DNA of 64,000 nt from Terriglobia bacterium. Lineage in GTDB: Bacteria; Acidobacteriota; Terriglobia; UBA7540. A program made the position numbers and the translations under genes. This document shows, one piece after another, positions 9,274 to 17,427 of the stretch. How positions within the stretch are numbered: the stretch's first letter is position 1; each line of letters begins with the position of its first letter. The notes under the pieces were generated by a model, which had not been told where the DNA came from, searched no databases, and worked only from the letters and a program-made list of their open reading frames with translations. The stretch lies in assembly GCA_030041095.1 (NCBI GenBank), contig JASHON010000087.1, forward strand, positions 17,494 through 81,493, in the 5' to 3' direction.

Positions 9274-10467
9274 TCAACGCGCGGCCGCTCCGCTGTCCTG
9301 GCCATAAAACCGGGCAATCGCCTCAACGACCCTGGCCTGCCGATGAGCGGGAAGCTCCGGATAAATGGGCAGAGCCAGCGCCTCCCGGCTTGCAGCTTCA
9401 GCCTCGGGAAACTGGCCGCGCCTGTATTTCATATCGGAAAAAGCGGGCTGCAGATGAAGAGGAGAAGGATAATAAACCTGCGTGGGGATGCCCCGTCGGG
9501 AGAGGAACTCTTGCAGCCGGTCGCGTTCGGGGCAGCGGATGACGAACTGATGATACACGTGCGTGCAACCCTCCGGCACGGAAGGAAGCCGGAGTTGTTG
9601 CTCCAACTGAAAGTCCGCAAAGAGCTGGCGATAAACGGCAGCCCGCGCCTGCCGCTCGGTAGTCCATTGGGCGAGATAGCCTAATTTCACTCGCAGGATG
9701 GCGGCCTGGACAGCGTCCAGGCGGCTGTTGGTTCCGCGTATCTCGTAGCGATATCGATCGCGGCTGCCGTGCACGCGCATCAGCCGGAGCCGCTCCGCCA
9801 GCTCAGTCCGGGAAGTTGCGATCAACCCTCCGTCGCCCGCCCCACCCAAATTCTTCGAAGGGAAGAAGCTGAAGCAGCCCAGGTCGCCCAGGCTACCCAC
9901 GAACTTGCCGTAATACACGGCGCCGAGCGCCTGGGAGGCATCCTCAACAATGGCAACACCGCGTTTTCCGGCGAAGTGCAGAATCGGATCCATGCGGGCG
10001 GGCAGGCCGAAAAGGTGGACGGGAATGACGGCGCGTGTTTTCGATGATACTGCCTCATCGAGCAGCGCCGGATTCAAGTTGAACGTGTCTGGCTCGATAT
10101 CGATAAAAACGGGCTGCGCCCCGGCTCTTAGGACGGCGCCCGCGGTGGCCACGAAAGTGAACGGCGTGGTAATCACTTCGTCGCCGTGCCCGATATCCAG
10201 CGCTTCGATCGAAAGCTCCAGAGCCGCAGTTCCCGATGCGCAACTGACCGCTTCCCGCGCGCCCGTCCAAGGCGTGATTTCACGCTCAAACGCTTCCACT
10301 TCCTCGCCCAGAATGAATTGCTGGCGCTCCAAAACTCCAGTTACCGCGCGCACGATGTCATCGCGCAGAGAAGCGTACTGAGCCTTGAGGTCAACAAAAG
10401 GGAAAGGCTGCGCGTCTTCAAGCCTGGAGGCAAGCTTGGCGGAAACGTGATCGTGGCTTCCGGACAT
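9274..10467 (-). CDS. DegT/DnrJ/EryC1-family PLP sugar aminotransferase
   Basis: A 397-residue fold-type I aminotransferase. The N-terminus has PFPFVDLKAQYASLRDDI, then ILGEEVEAFE and the SCASGTAALELSIEALDIGHGDEV phosphate-binding region. VEDASQALGA carries the PLP-ring Asp, and FSFFPSKNLGGAGDGG carries the Schiff-base lysine. The C-terminal HVYHQFVIR and GIPTQVYYPSPLH are standard for the family. It transfers an amino group to a nucleotide-linked keto-sugar. The overlap with the flippase gene suggests the aminosugar enters a surface glycan. Exact substrate unknown. No clear Shine-Dalgarno precedes the ATG, so the start is moderately uncertain. Confidence 0.92.
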   Translation of the reverse strand: MSGSHDHVSAKLASRLEDAQPFPFVDLKAQYASLRDDIVRAVTGVLERQQFILGEEVEAFEREITPWTGAREAVSCASGTAALELSIEALDIGHGDEVITTPFTFVATAGAVLRAGAQPVFIDIEPDTFNLNPALLDEAVSSKTRAVIPVHLFGLPARMDPILHFAGKRGVAIVEDASQALGAVYYGKFVGSLGDLGCFSFFPSKNLGGAGDGGLIATSRTELAERLRLMRVHGSRDRYRYEIRGTNSRLDAVQAAILRVKLGYLAQWTTERQARAAVYRQLFADFQLEQQLRLPSVPEGCTHVYHQFVIRCPERDRLQEFLSRRGIPTQVYYPSPLHLQPAFSDMKYRRGQFPEAEAASREALALPIYPELPAHRQARVVEAIARFYGQDSGAAAR

Positions 10468-10796
10468 TGTTTGCGGAGAGCGGATGGGCCACTGTGCTGA
10501 TCGCCCGTCCTAGTTTACTCCGGAAAGCGAGCTTCTGCCAAAAACAGAGAGCCTTAGCCGGCCCGCGGGCCGCTTACGCGCTGGCGGTATCGTTCGCTTC
10601 CTGTCATGGAGGAGACTCCGAAAATGCGTCCCTTCGAAACGTCATCCGCCCGGGAGCTGAGTCCTCCCTTTGCTGGCGTTCTCAGCTCAATCTGGCCTTT
10701 AAGAAGCACAAACAAACGGCTCGCGGGCATTCTCTCCGTCCGTACGGTTGTGCTAAGGTGAGCGCCGCGCGTAGAATTGCAACGAGCGAGAGGCCC
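10468..10796. other. Divergent intergenic region
   Basis: This 329 bp gap separates the minus-strand envelope block from the plus-strand Sua5 gene and should hold promoters in both directions. On the plus strand TTGTGC (10,748) and TAGAAT (10,772) are spaced by 18 nt and end 20 nt before the Sua5 ATG. The match is weak, so this is only a candidate promoter. I see no convincing gene or strong hairpin here. Confidence 0.4.
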
Positions 10797-11426
10797 ATGG
10801 CTGAGCTGGTGAAGATCAAGAGCGCGGACTGGCCGGACGTACTGGAGCGCGCCGCTCGGCTGATCGAGGCCGGAAAGGTTTTGGCATTTCCGACTGATAC
10901 AGTCTACGGGCTGGGCGCCGATCCGTTCAATCTGGCTGCGGTAGCCGAGGTTTATCGCATCAAGGGAAAAGCGTTCAATCGCCCACTCCCGCTACTCGTG
11001 GGCTGCCTGGACCAGGCGATCGATTTGATCAAGCAACCGCCCAGCCTGTTTTTCGCATTGGCTGAAAAATACTGGCCCGGGCCGTTGACGCTGGTGGTTC
11101 CCGCGGCGGAGCGCATCCCTTTGAAGGTGACAGGGAACACTCGGAATGTGGGAGTGCGATGGCCGCGCTCCCCCGTTGCTGAGTCCTTGATTACCGCCGC
11201 TGCGCGCCCTCTGACAGGAACCAGCGCTAACCGCTCACACTACCCGGCATGCTGGACCGCAGAAGAGGTGAACGTTCAGATTGGCGCGAAAGTCCCGCTG
11301 ATTCTCGATGGAGGTCCGTCGGAGCATCAGGTCTCCTCGACCGTCGTCGATCTCTCCGTCCCATGCCCGCGCATTTTGCGGCACGGTCCCATAACTGAAG
11401 ACGATTTGAAGGAGTTCCTGAGCTGA
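10797..11426 (+). CDS. Sua5/YrdC-type L-threonylcarbamoyladenylate synthase
   Basis: A 209-residue YrdC-fold protein. ARLIEAGKVLAFPTDTVYGLGAD and VYRIKGKAFNRPLPLLV are the KxR/SxN-type ATP and threonine binding signatures. VGVRWPRSPVAESL, TGTSANRS and STVVDL complete the core. It makes threonylcarbamoyl-AMP for tRNA t6A37. Length matches the short YrdC form; the C-terminal Sua5 domain is absent. The ATG at 10,797 follows GAGAGG at a reasonable distance. The frame is open 330 nt further upstream, but that extension has no family resemblance. The DUF218 gene follows closely, so the two are probably cotranscribed. Confidence 0.92.
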   Translation: MAELVKIKSADWPDVLERAARLIEAGKVLAFPTDTVYGLGADPFNLAAVAEVYRIKGKAFNRPLPLLVGCLDQAIDLIKQPPSLFFALAEKYWPGPLTLVVPAAERIPLKVTGNTRNVGVRWPRSPVAESLITAAARPLTGTSANRSHYPACWTAEEVNVQIGAKVPLILDGGPSEHQVSSTVVDLSVPCPRILRHGPITEDDLKEFLS

Positions 11427-11476
11427 AAGGCCGGCACTTCATACGCTGGGTTCTGCTGGCCGCGCTGGCGGCGTGT

Positions 11477-12031
11477 GTGTGGATGGCGCTTGCCGAGCGC
11501 TCCCTGTACCAGTCGATCCGGCGGGAGGCCTCAACCGAAGAAGCCCGGCCTGCGGGCGCCATTGTTGTCCTGGGCGCAGCGGAGTTTGACGGCCACCCCT
11601 CGCCTGTCTACCAGGCACGCTTGGACCATGCGTTCGAACTTCAACAGAAGGGCTTCGCCCCTTGGATCATCACTACGGGCGGCAGCGGCGGCGAGCGGCG
11701 CTTCACCGAGGCTGGCGTGGGGCGGGATTATCTGGTTCAGGAAGGCATGGATCCGGGCAGGATTCTCTCGGAAACCCATGGGGAGACAACCTACCAGAGC
11801 GTGCAAGCCGCGTCAGGCATCCTGCACAAGCTCGGTGTCGGCACTTGCATTGCCGTGAGCGACGGCTTCCACCTCTATCGCGTCAAAACCATGTTTGCCG
11901 CGTTCGGCATCGCCGCCTATGGCTCTCCCGTGCCGCACAGCTCGATTGAGAGTGATCCCTATCTGCGCACGATGTACACTCTGCGGGAAATGGCGAACCT
12001 TACGCTCTGGCACTTAGGCATTCGTGTATAA
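11477..12031 (+). CDS. YdcF/SanA-like DUF218 protein
   Basis: At least 184 residues. The DUF218 core is clear: GAIVVLGAAEFDGHPSPVYQARLDHA, WIITTGGSGGERRFTEA, ETTYQSVQAASGIL, and VSDGFHLYRVKTMF. Family members are envelope-associated, with roles in cell-wall or polysaccharide metabolism that remain poorly defined. The GTG at 11,477 is a conservative start. The same frame runs upstream to the end of the Sua5 gene and encodes a hydrophobic stretch (IRWVLLAALAACVWM), which looks like an N-terminal membrane anchor. Thus the true start may be a non-ATG codon such as CTG at 11,423, overlapping the Sua5 stop. Function is inferred only at family level. Confidence 0.78.
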   Translation: MWMALAERSLYQSIRREASTEEARPAGAIVVLGAAEFDGHPSPVYQARLDHAFELQQKGFAPWIITTGGSGGERRFTEAGVGRDYLVQEGMDPGRILSETHGETTYQSVQAASGILHKLGVGTCIAVSDGFHLYRVKTMFAAFGIAAYGSPVPHSSIESDPYLRTMYTLREMANLTLWHLGIRV

Positions 12032-12055
12032 AACAGCGCAGCAGGTGAGGCAAAC

Positions 12056-13192
12056 ATGCGAGCTTTGGCCGCTGTGACCGGATTGGCGCTTGTCGCCGTC
12101 ATCCTGTTCGACGCCTTTGAAACGATTATTCTTCCCAGACGGGTGACCCGGCCGTTTCGGTTCACGCGTCTCTTTTATCGCCTGACGTGGTCCCCCTGGG
12201 CGGCCTGGGCGCGCCGGATGCGGCCAGGCAAGGCGCGCGATAGCTTTCTGAGCTATTACGGCCCCCTTTCCCTGCTGCAGCTCTTTTCTCTTTGGACGGT
12301 TGGCTTGATGCTCGCCTTCGCGCTATTGCAGTGGGCGGCAGGCTCGTCTATAAGAACCCAGGGCGCATCTCCCTCTTTTGCGACTGACCTTTACCTGAGC
12401 GGCACCACCTTCTTCACATTGGGTCTTGGCGACGTCACACCGCGCTCCGGATGGGCAAAGCTCATCACTGTGGCCGAGTCCGGCACAGGATTCGGTTTGC
12501 TCGCCATCGTCATTGCCTACTTGCCCGTACTCTACGGAGCGTTTTCGCAGCGTGAGGTCAATATTACACTTATGGACGCGCGTGCCGGGTCGCCGCCCAC
12601 AGCCGGCGAGCTATTGCGAAGGCACGCCCGGGCTCCCGGACCAGCGGCGCTGGTAGAATACCTGAGCGGCTGGGAACGCTGGGCTTCGGAGCTCATGGAA
12701 AGCCATCTTTCCTACCCGGTACTGCTGATGTTCCGGTCCCAGCACCATAACCAATCCTGGCTGGCCTCGCTCGCAGCCATTTTGGACGCCTGCGCTTTTC
12801 TGATGACCTATGGAGAAGGAAACCTGCAGTGGCAGGCGCAGCTTACTTTTGCCATGTCGCGGCACGCCGTGGTGGATTTGTCACAGGTGGTCTACACTCC
12901 ACCGCGCGACCCGGTCGTGGACCGTCTTCCGGCTCCTGCTCTGGAACACCTGAAGAACTTGCTCGAAGCGGCCGGCATGCCCATCAACCAGAAGGTGGCG
13001 CCGGAAGCGCTCCGGAAGCTGAGGCATGCCTACGAGCCTTACCTGCACGGATTATCTCATCAGTTTCTTTCACCGCTCCCCCCGTGGTCATTTGACCAGC
13101 AGTCGCTGGATAACTGGGAGCGGAGTGCGTGGAAACAGTTTCGATCCCCAAGGCGCGATGGTGCGGTGCAATCGGATGATCCGGAGCGGTAA
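12056..13192 (+). CDS. Two-helix potassium-channel-like membrane protein
   Basis: A 378-residue protein with an N-terminal helix (LAAVTGLALVAVILFDAFETIILP), further helices near 72-95 and 133-155, and a pore loop TTFFTLGLGDVTP. Residues T121-D126 align with the TVGYGD selectivity filter, so this belongs to the Ion_trans_2 group. The aromatic Tyr of GYG is Leu here, which may alter selectivity. A long soluble C-terminal half (from ~160) has no RCK-type nucleotide fold that I can see; it is helical, with SHLSYPVLLMFRSQHHNQSWLASLAAILD. It begins 24 bp after the DUF218 stop. Channel identity is likely; ion preference is not established. Confidence 0.75.
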   Translation: MRALAAVTGLALVAVILFDAFETIILPRRVTRPFRFTRLFYRLTWSPWAAWARRMRPGKARDSFLSYYGPLSLLQLFSLWTVGLMLAFALLQWAAGSSIRTQGASPSFATDLYLSGTTFFTLGLGDVTPRSGWAKLITVAESGTGFGLLAIVIAYLPVLYGAFSQREVNITLMDARAGSPPTAGELLRRHARAPGPAALVEYLSGWERWASELMESHLSYPVLLMFRSQHHNQSWLASLAAILDACAFLMTYGEGNLQWQAQLTFAMSRHAVVDLSQVVYTPPRDPVVDRLPAPALEHLKNLLEAAGMPINQKVAPEALRKLRHAYEPYLHGLSHQFLSPLPPWSFDQQSLDNWERSAWKQFRSPRRDGAVQSDDPER

Positions 13193-13267
13193 GAGGAGCC
13201 TGGAGGACCAAGCGTAGCATGATGGTTATGTCGCGCGCTGAAAACCGCGTTTGCAGCCGCTTTTTTC

Positions 13268-13296
13268 TTGACAAAATTTGAGCCGGCTCGTACAAA
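13268..13296 (+). promoter_or_regulatory. Sigma70-type promoter of the M-box transcript
   Basis: TTGACA at 13,268-13,273, a 17-nt spacer, and TACAAA at 13,291-13,296. The -35 box is perfect and the -10 matches at 4 of 6 positions. It points at the riboswitch starting about 55 nt downstream, in the position expected for its transcription start. Confidence 0.65.
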
Positions 13297-13351
13297 GGAT
13301 TAGAGGTTGGTCAGCAAGTCACTCTCAGGAGGGCAATTCATCGGGGATTAA

Positions 13352-13508
13352 GACCTCGTTAGGCGAGGTTACCGCGCGAACAAAAGCGCCTGCCCGGAAA
13401 CCCGGAGACGGGCCAACGGGCGAACAGGCTTGGCCGGATTAAGGCTTGGCCTATGGCAGCTTTCTCCAACACGGAAGAATACGTTGCGCGGAGCCAAAGC
13501 TCACACCA
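13352..13508 (+). promoter_or_regulatory. M-box (ykoK-type) magnesium riboswitch aptamer
   Basis: The segment reproduces the conserved M-box blocks in order: TCGTTAGGCGAGG at its start, CTGCCCGGAAA, GACGGGCCAACGGGCGAACAG, TTAAGG, CCTATGGCA, and GCCAAAGCTC near the end. These align by eye with the B. subtilis mgtE leader (TCGTTAGGTGAGG, CTGCCC, GACGCCAATGGGTCAACAG, TAAGG, CCTATGCCA, GCTAAAGCTC). M-box RNAs fold on Mg2+ and switch off expression of magnesium-uptake genes. An intrinsic terminator follows and the downstream genes encode an MgtE-domain protein and an NRAMP homologue, so context agrees. Exact ends are approximate. Confidence 0.88.
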
Positions 13509-13553
13509 GGAGGATCAGTGGCGTCGCGTTCGCTCGCAATTTCACTTATTCCA

Positions 13554-13587
13554 CCCCGTGAGGGCTGCGGCTCGCACGGGGTTTTTT
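13554..13587 (+). terminator. Riboswitch expression-platform terminator
   Basis: A perfect 7-bp stem, CCCCGTG (13,554-13,560) with CACGGGG (13,575-13,581), closes a 14-nt loop and is followed by six T residues. It lies 46 nt after the M-box and immediately before the ATG at 13,592. The 3' arm GGGG is also the only purine-rich stretch ahead of that ATG, so the hairpin could block ribosome access as well as end transcription. Confidence 0.85.
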
Positions 13588-13591
13588 GTTT

Positions 13592-14833
13592 ATGATCTAC
13601 TTCACCGAGCTCGATCGCCTGCCCGTTTTTGACGCCAAAGGACGTTTTCTGGGGAAACTGGAAGACCTGGACGTCGATCCCGGCCAGACGGCATTCCGCG
13701 TGGCAGCCTTTCGGGTGAAGACGCCGAAAGCGGCGCTGTTGTGCATCACGCACGAGCAGGTGCAATCGGTGTCGATGAGCGCCGCGCAAACCAGCGTCTC
13801 TGAGCCGTATATCCGTTGCTATTCGCCCAACGAAGGCCTTATTTCCGTGAGAAAAGACATCCTCGATCAGCAGATTATTGACGTGAATCAGCGTAAGGTA
13901 GAGCGCGTGAACGATGTCGATTTTGACATCGAGCCCGTTAACGGACATACCGAACTTCGGGTGCTCGCCGTTAACGTCGGCCTGGCAGGAGGGGTCCGGC
14001 GGCTTCTGCAGGGGATTATCGCAAAGCGCAGAATTCGGTCACTCACTCGACGCCTTCCCACCCATGCGATTCCGTGGCAATTCGTCAACTTGATCGAGCC
14101 CGATCCCGCACGTCGTGTGAAACTACGGATCTCCTACGAGCGCCTCGCCGGCCTCCATCCGGCGGATATCGCCGATATTCTGGAAGAATTGAGCCGGGAC
14201 GACCAAAAAGCGGTGATCGAATCACTCGACGACGAGACGGCCGCGCAGGCGATTTCAGAGATCCCGACGCGCATGCAGGCAGCGCTGCTCGAAAGCATAC
14301 CGCCGGATAAAGCTGCGGACATTGTGGAAGAAATGCCGCCTGACGAAGCCGCGGATGTGCTCCAGGAGATGCAGCCGGACGCTTCGGCGGAGTTGTTGGC
14401 GGGCATGGAGAAGGACGAGGCCGAAGAAGTGCAGGACCTGCTCGAATACAGGGCAAAGACCGCTGGCGCGCTGATGACCACCGATTTGATTGTGGTTAGC
14501 GAGTCTGTGACGGCCGAGGCGGCGGTTCAGGCGCTCAAGAGCTTCGAGGGAGATGTGGAGCAGGTGCATCAAATCTACCTGGTCGGAGGCGATCAGGTTC
14601 TCACAGGCGAGGTAACTCTCGCCCGGCTGCTGCTCGCGGAAGCGCAAACTCCGGTCAAGGATCTTTCCGGCGATCCGCCCATTTCGGTCCTGGCAGACTC
14701 TGGCGAGAGAGAAGTGGTGGACCTGTTCCAGAAGTACAACCTGGTCGCCCTGCCCGTGGTGAACGAGAGCGGAAAGCTCCTGGGGGAAGTCACTGCGGAT
14801 GACGTTCTGGAATTAGTGGTAAGTCACCGGTAA
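13592..14833 (+). CDS. Soluble PRC-barrel / MgtE-N / CBS magnesium-sensor-like protein
   Basis: A 413-residue protein with no transmembrane helix. Residues ~1-75 form a PRC-barrel (TELDRLPVFDAKGRFLGKLEDLDVD), with a second related segment near 110-140. An MgtE intracellular N domain spans ~170-275, with repeated DIVEEMPPDEAADVLQEMQPD acidic helices. Two CBS motifs fill 285-405, ending with LLGEVTADDVLELV. In MgtE channels the N and CBS domains bind Mg2+ and gate the pore. Here the pore domain is missing and an NRAMP-type carrier follows 111 bp downstream, so I infer a separate regulatory subunit for it. It lies directly under M-box control. ATG 13,592 is chosen; a TTG two codons upstream is inside the terminator T-run. 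Confidence 0.85.
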   Translation: MIYFTELDRLPVFDAKGRFLGKLEDLDVDPGQTAFRVAAFRVKTPKAALLCITHEQVQSVSMSAAQTSVSEPYIRCYSPNEGLISVRKDILDQQIIDVNQRKVERVNDVDFDIEPVNGHTELRVLAVNVGLAGGVRRLLQGIIAKRRIRSLTRRLPTHAIPWQFVNLIEPDPARRVKLRISYERLAGLHPADIADILEELSRDDQKAVIESLDDETAAQAISEIPTRMQAALLESIPPDKAADIVEEMPPDEAADVLQEMQPDASAELLAGMEKDEAEEVQDLLEYRAKTAGALMTTDLIVVSESVTAEAAVQALKSFEGDVEQVHQIYLVGGDQVLTGEVTLARLLLAEAQTPVKDLSGDPPISVLADSGEREVVDLFQKYNLVALPVVNESGKLLGEVTADDVLELVVSHR

Positions 14834-14847
14834 GCAAAAGCCTGTCT

Positions 14848-14896
14848 TATACCTGTAACCTGAGACTTGGAACCTGTCGCCTAAGACCTGGAACTC
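14848..14896 (+). repeat. Degenerate heptanucleotide tandem repeat
   Basis: About seven consecutive 7-nt units with shared phase: TATACCT, GTAACCT, GAGACTT, GGAACCT, GTCGCCT, AAGACCT, GGAACTC. It sits between the MgtE-N/CBS gene and the NRAMP gene. Other heptamer arrays with different units occur at 42,068, 44,806 and 61,993. Confidence 0.6.
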
Positions 14897-14944
14897 AGAA
14901 AGTCGAGCTCCGGGCCGCGAGCCTCGGGTTATTACACGCCTGCC

Positions 14945-16225
14945 ATGCCAGCCGTCACCATGGATCGTCAACGGATGAGACATCTGCGGAGGAATCTGCT
15001 TATTTTTCTCGCCGTTGTCGGCCCCGGCATCATTACGGCCAATGTGGATAACGATGCCGGGGGCATCTTCACTTATTCACTGGCCGGCGCAGCCTACGGT
15101 TATACGCTTCTCTGGACTTTGATTCCGGTCACAGTCGCCCTCATCGTCGTTCAGGAAATGGTGGCGCGGATGGGTGTGGTAACGGGTAAAGGCCTGGCGG
15201 ACCTGATCCGGGAAGAATACGGATTTCGTACTACGTTTCTTTTGATGATCTGCCTCATCGCAGCCGACCTGGGAAACACCATGTCGGAATTCGCCGGTTT
15301 GGCGTCCGGCATGTCCGTCCTGCACGTCGTGCGTTACATCGCTGTGCCTTTAGGCGCGTTCCTGGTGTGGGCGTTGGTCGTGAAGGGAACTTATCGCGCA
15401 GTCGAGCGGGTGTTTCTGGTGGCTTGCGTCTTCTACATCGCGTACCCGTTGTCCTGCTTCCTTGCGCATCCGCATTGGGGACATGCACTGGCGCAGACGT
15501 TCGTGCCGTCGTTTCATCTCGATTCCGGATACATTTTCATGATGATTGGGGTCGTCGGCACGACGATTGCCCCATGGATGCAGTTTTATCTTCAATCGGC
15601 CGTCGTGGAAAAGGGAGTGAAGCTCCGGGACTACGCTTACTGCAAGTGGGACGTGATCGTGGGCTGCATTGGCACGGACGTCGTCGCGTTCTTTATCATT
15701 GTCGCGTGCGCGGCCACAATTTTCGTGAGCGGTCATCACAACATTAGCGATGCCGGGGAGGCTGCGGTAGCGCTCAGGCCGCTGGCAGGCCGTGCGGCAA
15801 GCTATCTTTTCGCCTTTGGCCTTTGCAATGCATCGCTTTTTTCCGCGTCCATCCTGCCGCTGGCTACCGCATATTACGTGTGCGAGGGATTGGGACTAGA
15901 GGCGGGCATCAACAAGCGGGTTCGCGAGGCGCCCGCGTTTTACTCCCTATATACCGGCCTCATTGTTGTCGGCGCTCTGGCGGTCATTCTGCTCCAAGCT
16001 TCGGCGCAGGTTCCCATCATGATCATCTCTCAGGTGATTAACGGCATCCTCCTGCCGTTTGTACTCATCTTCATGCTACGCCTCATCAATCGCAAGGATT
16101 TGATGGGTGAGTACACCAACGGCGGTGTATTCAACGCGGTGGCCTGGGCCACCACCTTCACTATGATTGCGTTGACGGCTGTTGGCGCCCTCAGCGCGAT
16201 TTTCCCACACGGGTTTCACTTCTGA
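14945..16225 (+). CDS. NRAMP-family carrier of the magnesium-transporting (NRMT-like) type
   Basis: A 426-residue membrane protein with 11 or so helices and the SLC11 fold. In TM1 the canonical DPGN metal site is DAGG (D37-G40, in GPGIITANVDNDAGGIFTYS). In TM6 the manganese/iron-selecting methionine of the MPH motif is alanine (A209-P210-W211, in VGTTIAPWMQFYLQS). From memory, loss of that Met and of the TM1 Asn while keeping the Asp defines the NRAMP-related magnesium transporters. The upstream M-box and MgtE-N/CBS gene support Mg2+ as substrate independently. It therefore probably imports Mg2+ rather than Mn2+ or Fe2+. An alternative in-frame start (MDRQRM) lies five codons downstream. Confidence 0.87.
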   Translation: MPAVTMDRQRMRHLRRNLLIFLAVVGPGIITANVDNDAGGIFTYSLAGAAYGYTLLWTLIPVTVALIVVQEMVARMGVVTGKGLADLIREEYGFRTTFLLMICLIAADLGNTMSEFAGLASGMSVLHVVRYIAVPLGAFLVWALVVKGTYRAVERVFLVACVFYIAYPLSCFLAHPHWGHALAQTFVPSFHLDSGYIFMMIGVVGTTIAPWMQFYLQSAVVEKGVKLRDYAYCKWDVIVGCIGTDVVAFFIIVACAATIFVSGHHNISDAGEAAVALRPLAGRAASYLFAFGLCNASLFSASILPLATAYYVCEGLGLEAGINKRVREAPAFYSLYTGLIVVGALAVILLQASAQVPIMIISQVINGILLPFVLIFMLRLINRKDLMGEYTNGGVFNAVAWATTFTMIALTAVGALSAIFPHGFHF

Positions 16226-16360
16226 CCGTCCGAACTCTACCACGCGCGTTCCCACCTGCCGGGCATGCCGTAAGCAACATGGCGGGCTACGACGCGGCTT
16301 CCCATCCAGTCGGGATATACTAAGCACCGAACCGTAAACGGGCGATGGAGAGAAGGTGGC

Positions 16361-17056
16361 ATGAATAAGCTGTATGAAACGGCGGACGGGGCGGTCGCCG
16401 GCGTGACGGACGGCTCATCCATCCTCGTGGGCGGTTTCGGATTATGTGGCATCCCGGAGAACCTTATTGCGGCGCTGCTCCGCAAGGGCGTCAAGAATCT
16501 GACAATCATCAGCAATAATGCCGGCGTTGATGGCTTCGGCCTGGGATTGCTGCTCGAGGCAGGCCAGATTAGGAAGCTCATCGGCTCTTACGTGGGGGAG
16601 AACAAGCACCTCGAGCGCTTGGTTCTAGAGGGCAAACTCGAGATGGAGCTGACTCCGCAGGGAACGTTCGCGGAGCGCATCCGCGCCGGGGGCGCTGGGA
16701 TTCCCGCGTTTTACACTGCAACCGGCGCGGGAACCGTGGTGGCCGAAGGGAAGGAAGCGCGGCAGTTCGATGGGCGTTTGTATCTCCTGGAGCGCGCCAT
16801 TACCGCGGATTTTGCCCTGGTCAAAGCGTGGAAAGGGGATCGATGGGGAAACTTGATCTACCGGAAGACCGCGCGGAATTTCAATCCGATGATGGCCACA
16901 GCCGCCAAAACCACGGTTGCGGAGGTCGAAGAATTGGTCGAGTTGGGCCAGCTCGATCCGGATTCGATCGTCACACCAGGAATCTACGTGAAGCGAATTG
17001 TCCAAGGCGCCAGCTACGCCAAAAAGATCGAGAGGAGAACGATACGCGCCCGATGA
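16361..17056 (+). CDS. scoA: 3-oxoacid CoA-transferase subunit A
   Basis: A 231-residue alpha subunit of the succinyl-CoA:3-ketoacid (SCOT) class. It has the CoA-binding glycine motif [16 protein letters not shown], then [47 protein letters not shown] and [20 protein letters not shown]. With the beta subunit it moves CoA from succinyl-CoA to acetoacetate or a similar ketoacid for ketone-body or branched-chain degradation. GAGAAGG lies 5-6 nt before the ATG. The beta-subunit gene follows after 371 bp, an unusually long gap that contains two tiny reading frames. Acetate CoA-transferase is a close alternative within the family. Confidence 0.93.
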   Translation: MNKLYETADGAVAGVTDGSSILVGGFGLCGIPENLIAALLRKGVKNLTIISNNAGVDGFGLGLLLEAGQIRKLIGSYVGENKHLERLVLEGKLEMELTPQGTFAERIRAGGAGIPAFYTATGAGTVVAEGKEARQFDGRLYLLERAITADFALVKAWKGDRWGNLIYRKTARNFNPMMATAAKTTVAEVEELVELGQLDPDSIVTPGIYVKRIVQGASYAKKIERRTIRAR

Positions 17057-17149
17057 CCGGCTTTATATCACACCATTGGGGCGACGGAGCACGGCCGGCC
17101 TAGCGATCAGCATTTGGGTGCTGATTATTGCCCGAAAGGCGAGGCAGAC

Positions 17150-17281
17150 ATGAGACGATTGAGCGAAGCCGAGCGCCGGGAAGCGATCGACCCCCAGTTG
17201 GCGGGCACCAATCAGCTCAGTTCTGTCGTCGGGAAATTACGACGGACCGAAGAAAGAGGGTTACCGAATGAACGAGGTTGA
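17150..17281 (+). CDS. Small ORF between the CoA-transferase subunits (43 aa)
   Basis: Starts MRRLSEAERREAID, 43 residues, charged, with no membrane segment and no family I recognise. An AAAGG-like sequence lies 11-15 nt upstream, and a 7-bp hairpin (ATCAGCA/TGCTGAT, 17,106-17,125) precedes it. It overlaps the next small ORF by 14 bp in a different frame. Coding status is unproven; its position inside a conserved gene pair is the main reason to list it. Confidence 0.4.
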   Translation: MRRLSEAERREAIDPQLAGTNQLSSVVGKLRRTEERGLPNERG

Positions 17282-17417
17282 CAAGAGGGTTGAGTTGGCC
17301 CGGCAGCTTGTGGCAGAGACGAGGCTGGTTTCCCACATGTTCGACCTGGCGTGCCGCAATGCCCTGCATGTAGACAACGCAATCGATGAAACCCTGCAGG
17401 GGCTGAGAAGAAGCTGA
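17268..17417 (+). CDS. Small ORF between the CoA-transferase subunits (49 aa)
   Basis: Begins [31 protein letters not shown] and ends GLRRS. It is mostly helical by composition. GAGGG lies 5 nt before the ATG, a good ribosome-binding site. The stop is 10 bp before the scoB ATG, so spacing is operon-like on the downstream side. No family recognised. A small regulatory or structural peptide of the CoA-transferase operon is possible, but that is inference only. Confidence 0.5.
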   Translation: MNEVDKRVELARQLVAETRLVSHMFDLACRNALHVDNAIDETLQGLRRS

Positions 17418-17427
17418 AGGCCCGTTC

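Noticed and set aside
13352..13508. Alternative reading of the leader as a yybP-ykoY manganese riboswitch
   Set aside because: The conserved blocks match the M-box order and the downstream proteins are magnesium-type; the yybP-ykoY GGGGAGUA/CCGAAA core is not seen.
14945..16225. Calling the NRAMP homologue a manganese/iron transporter
   Set aside because: The TM6 methionine and TM1 asparagine required for transition-metal preference are Ala and Gly here.
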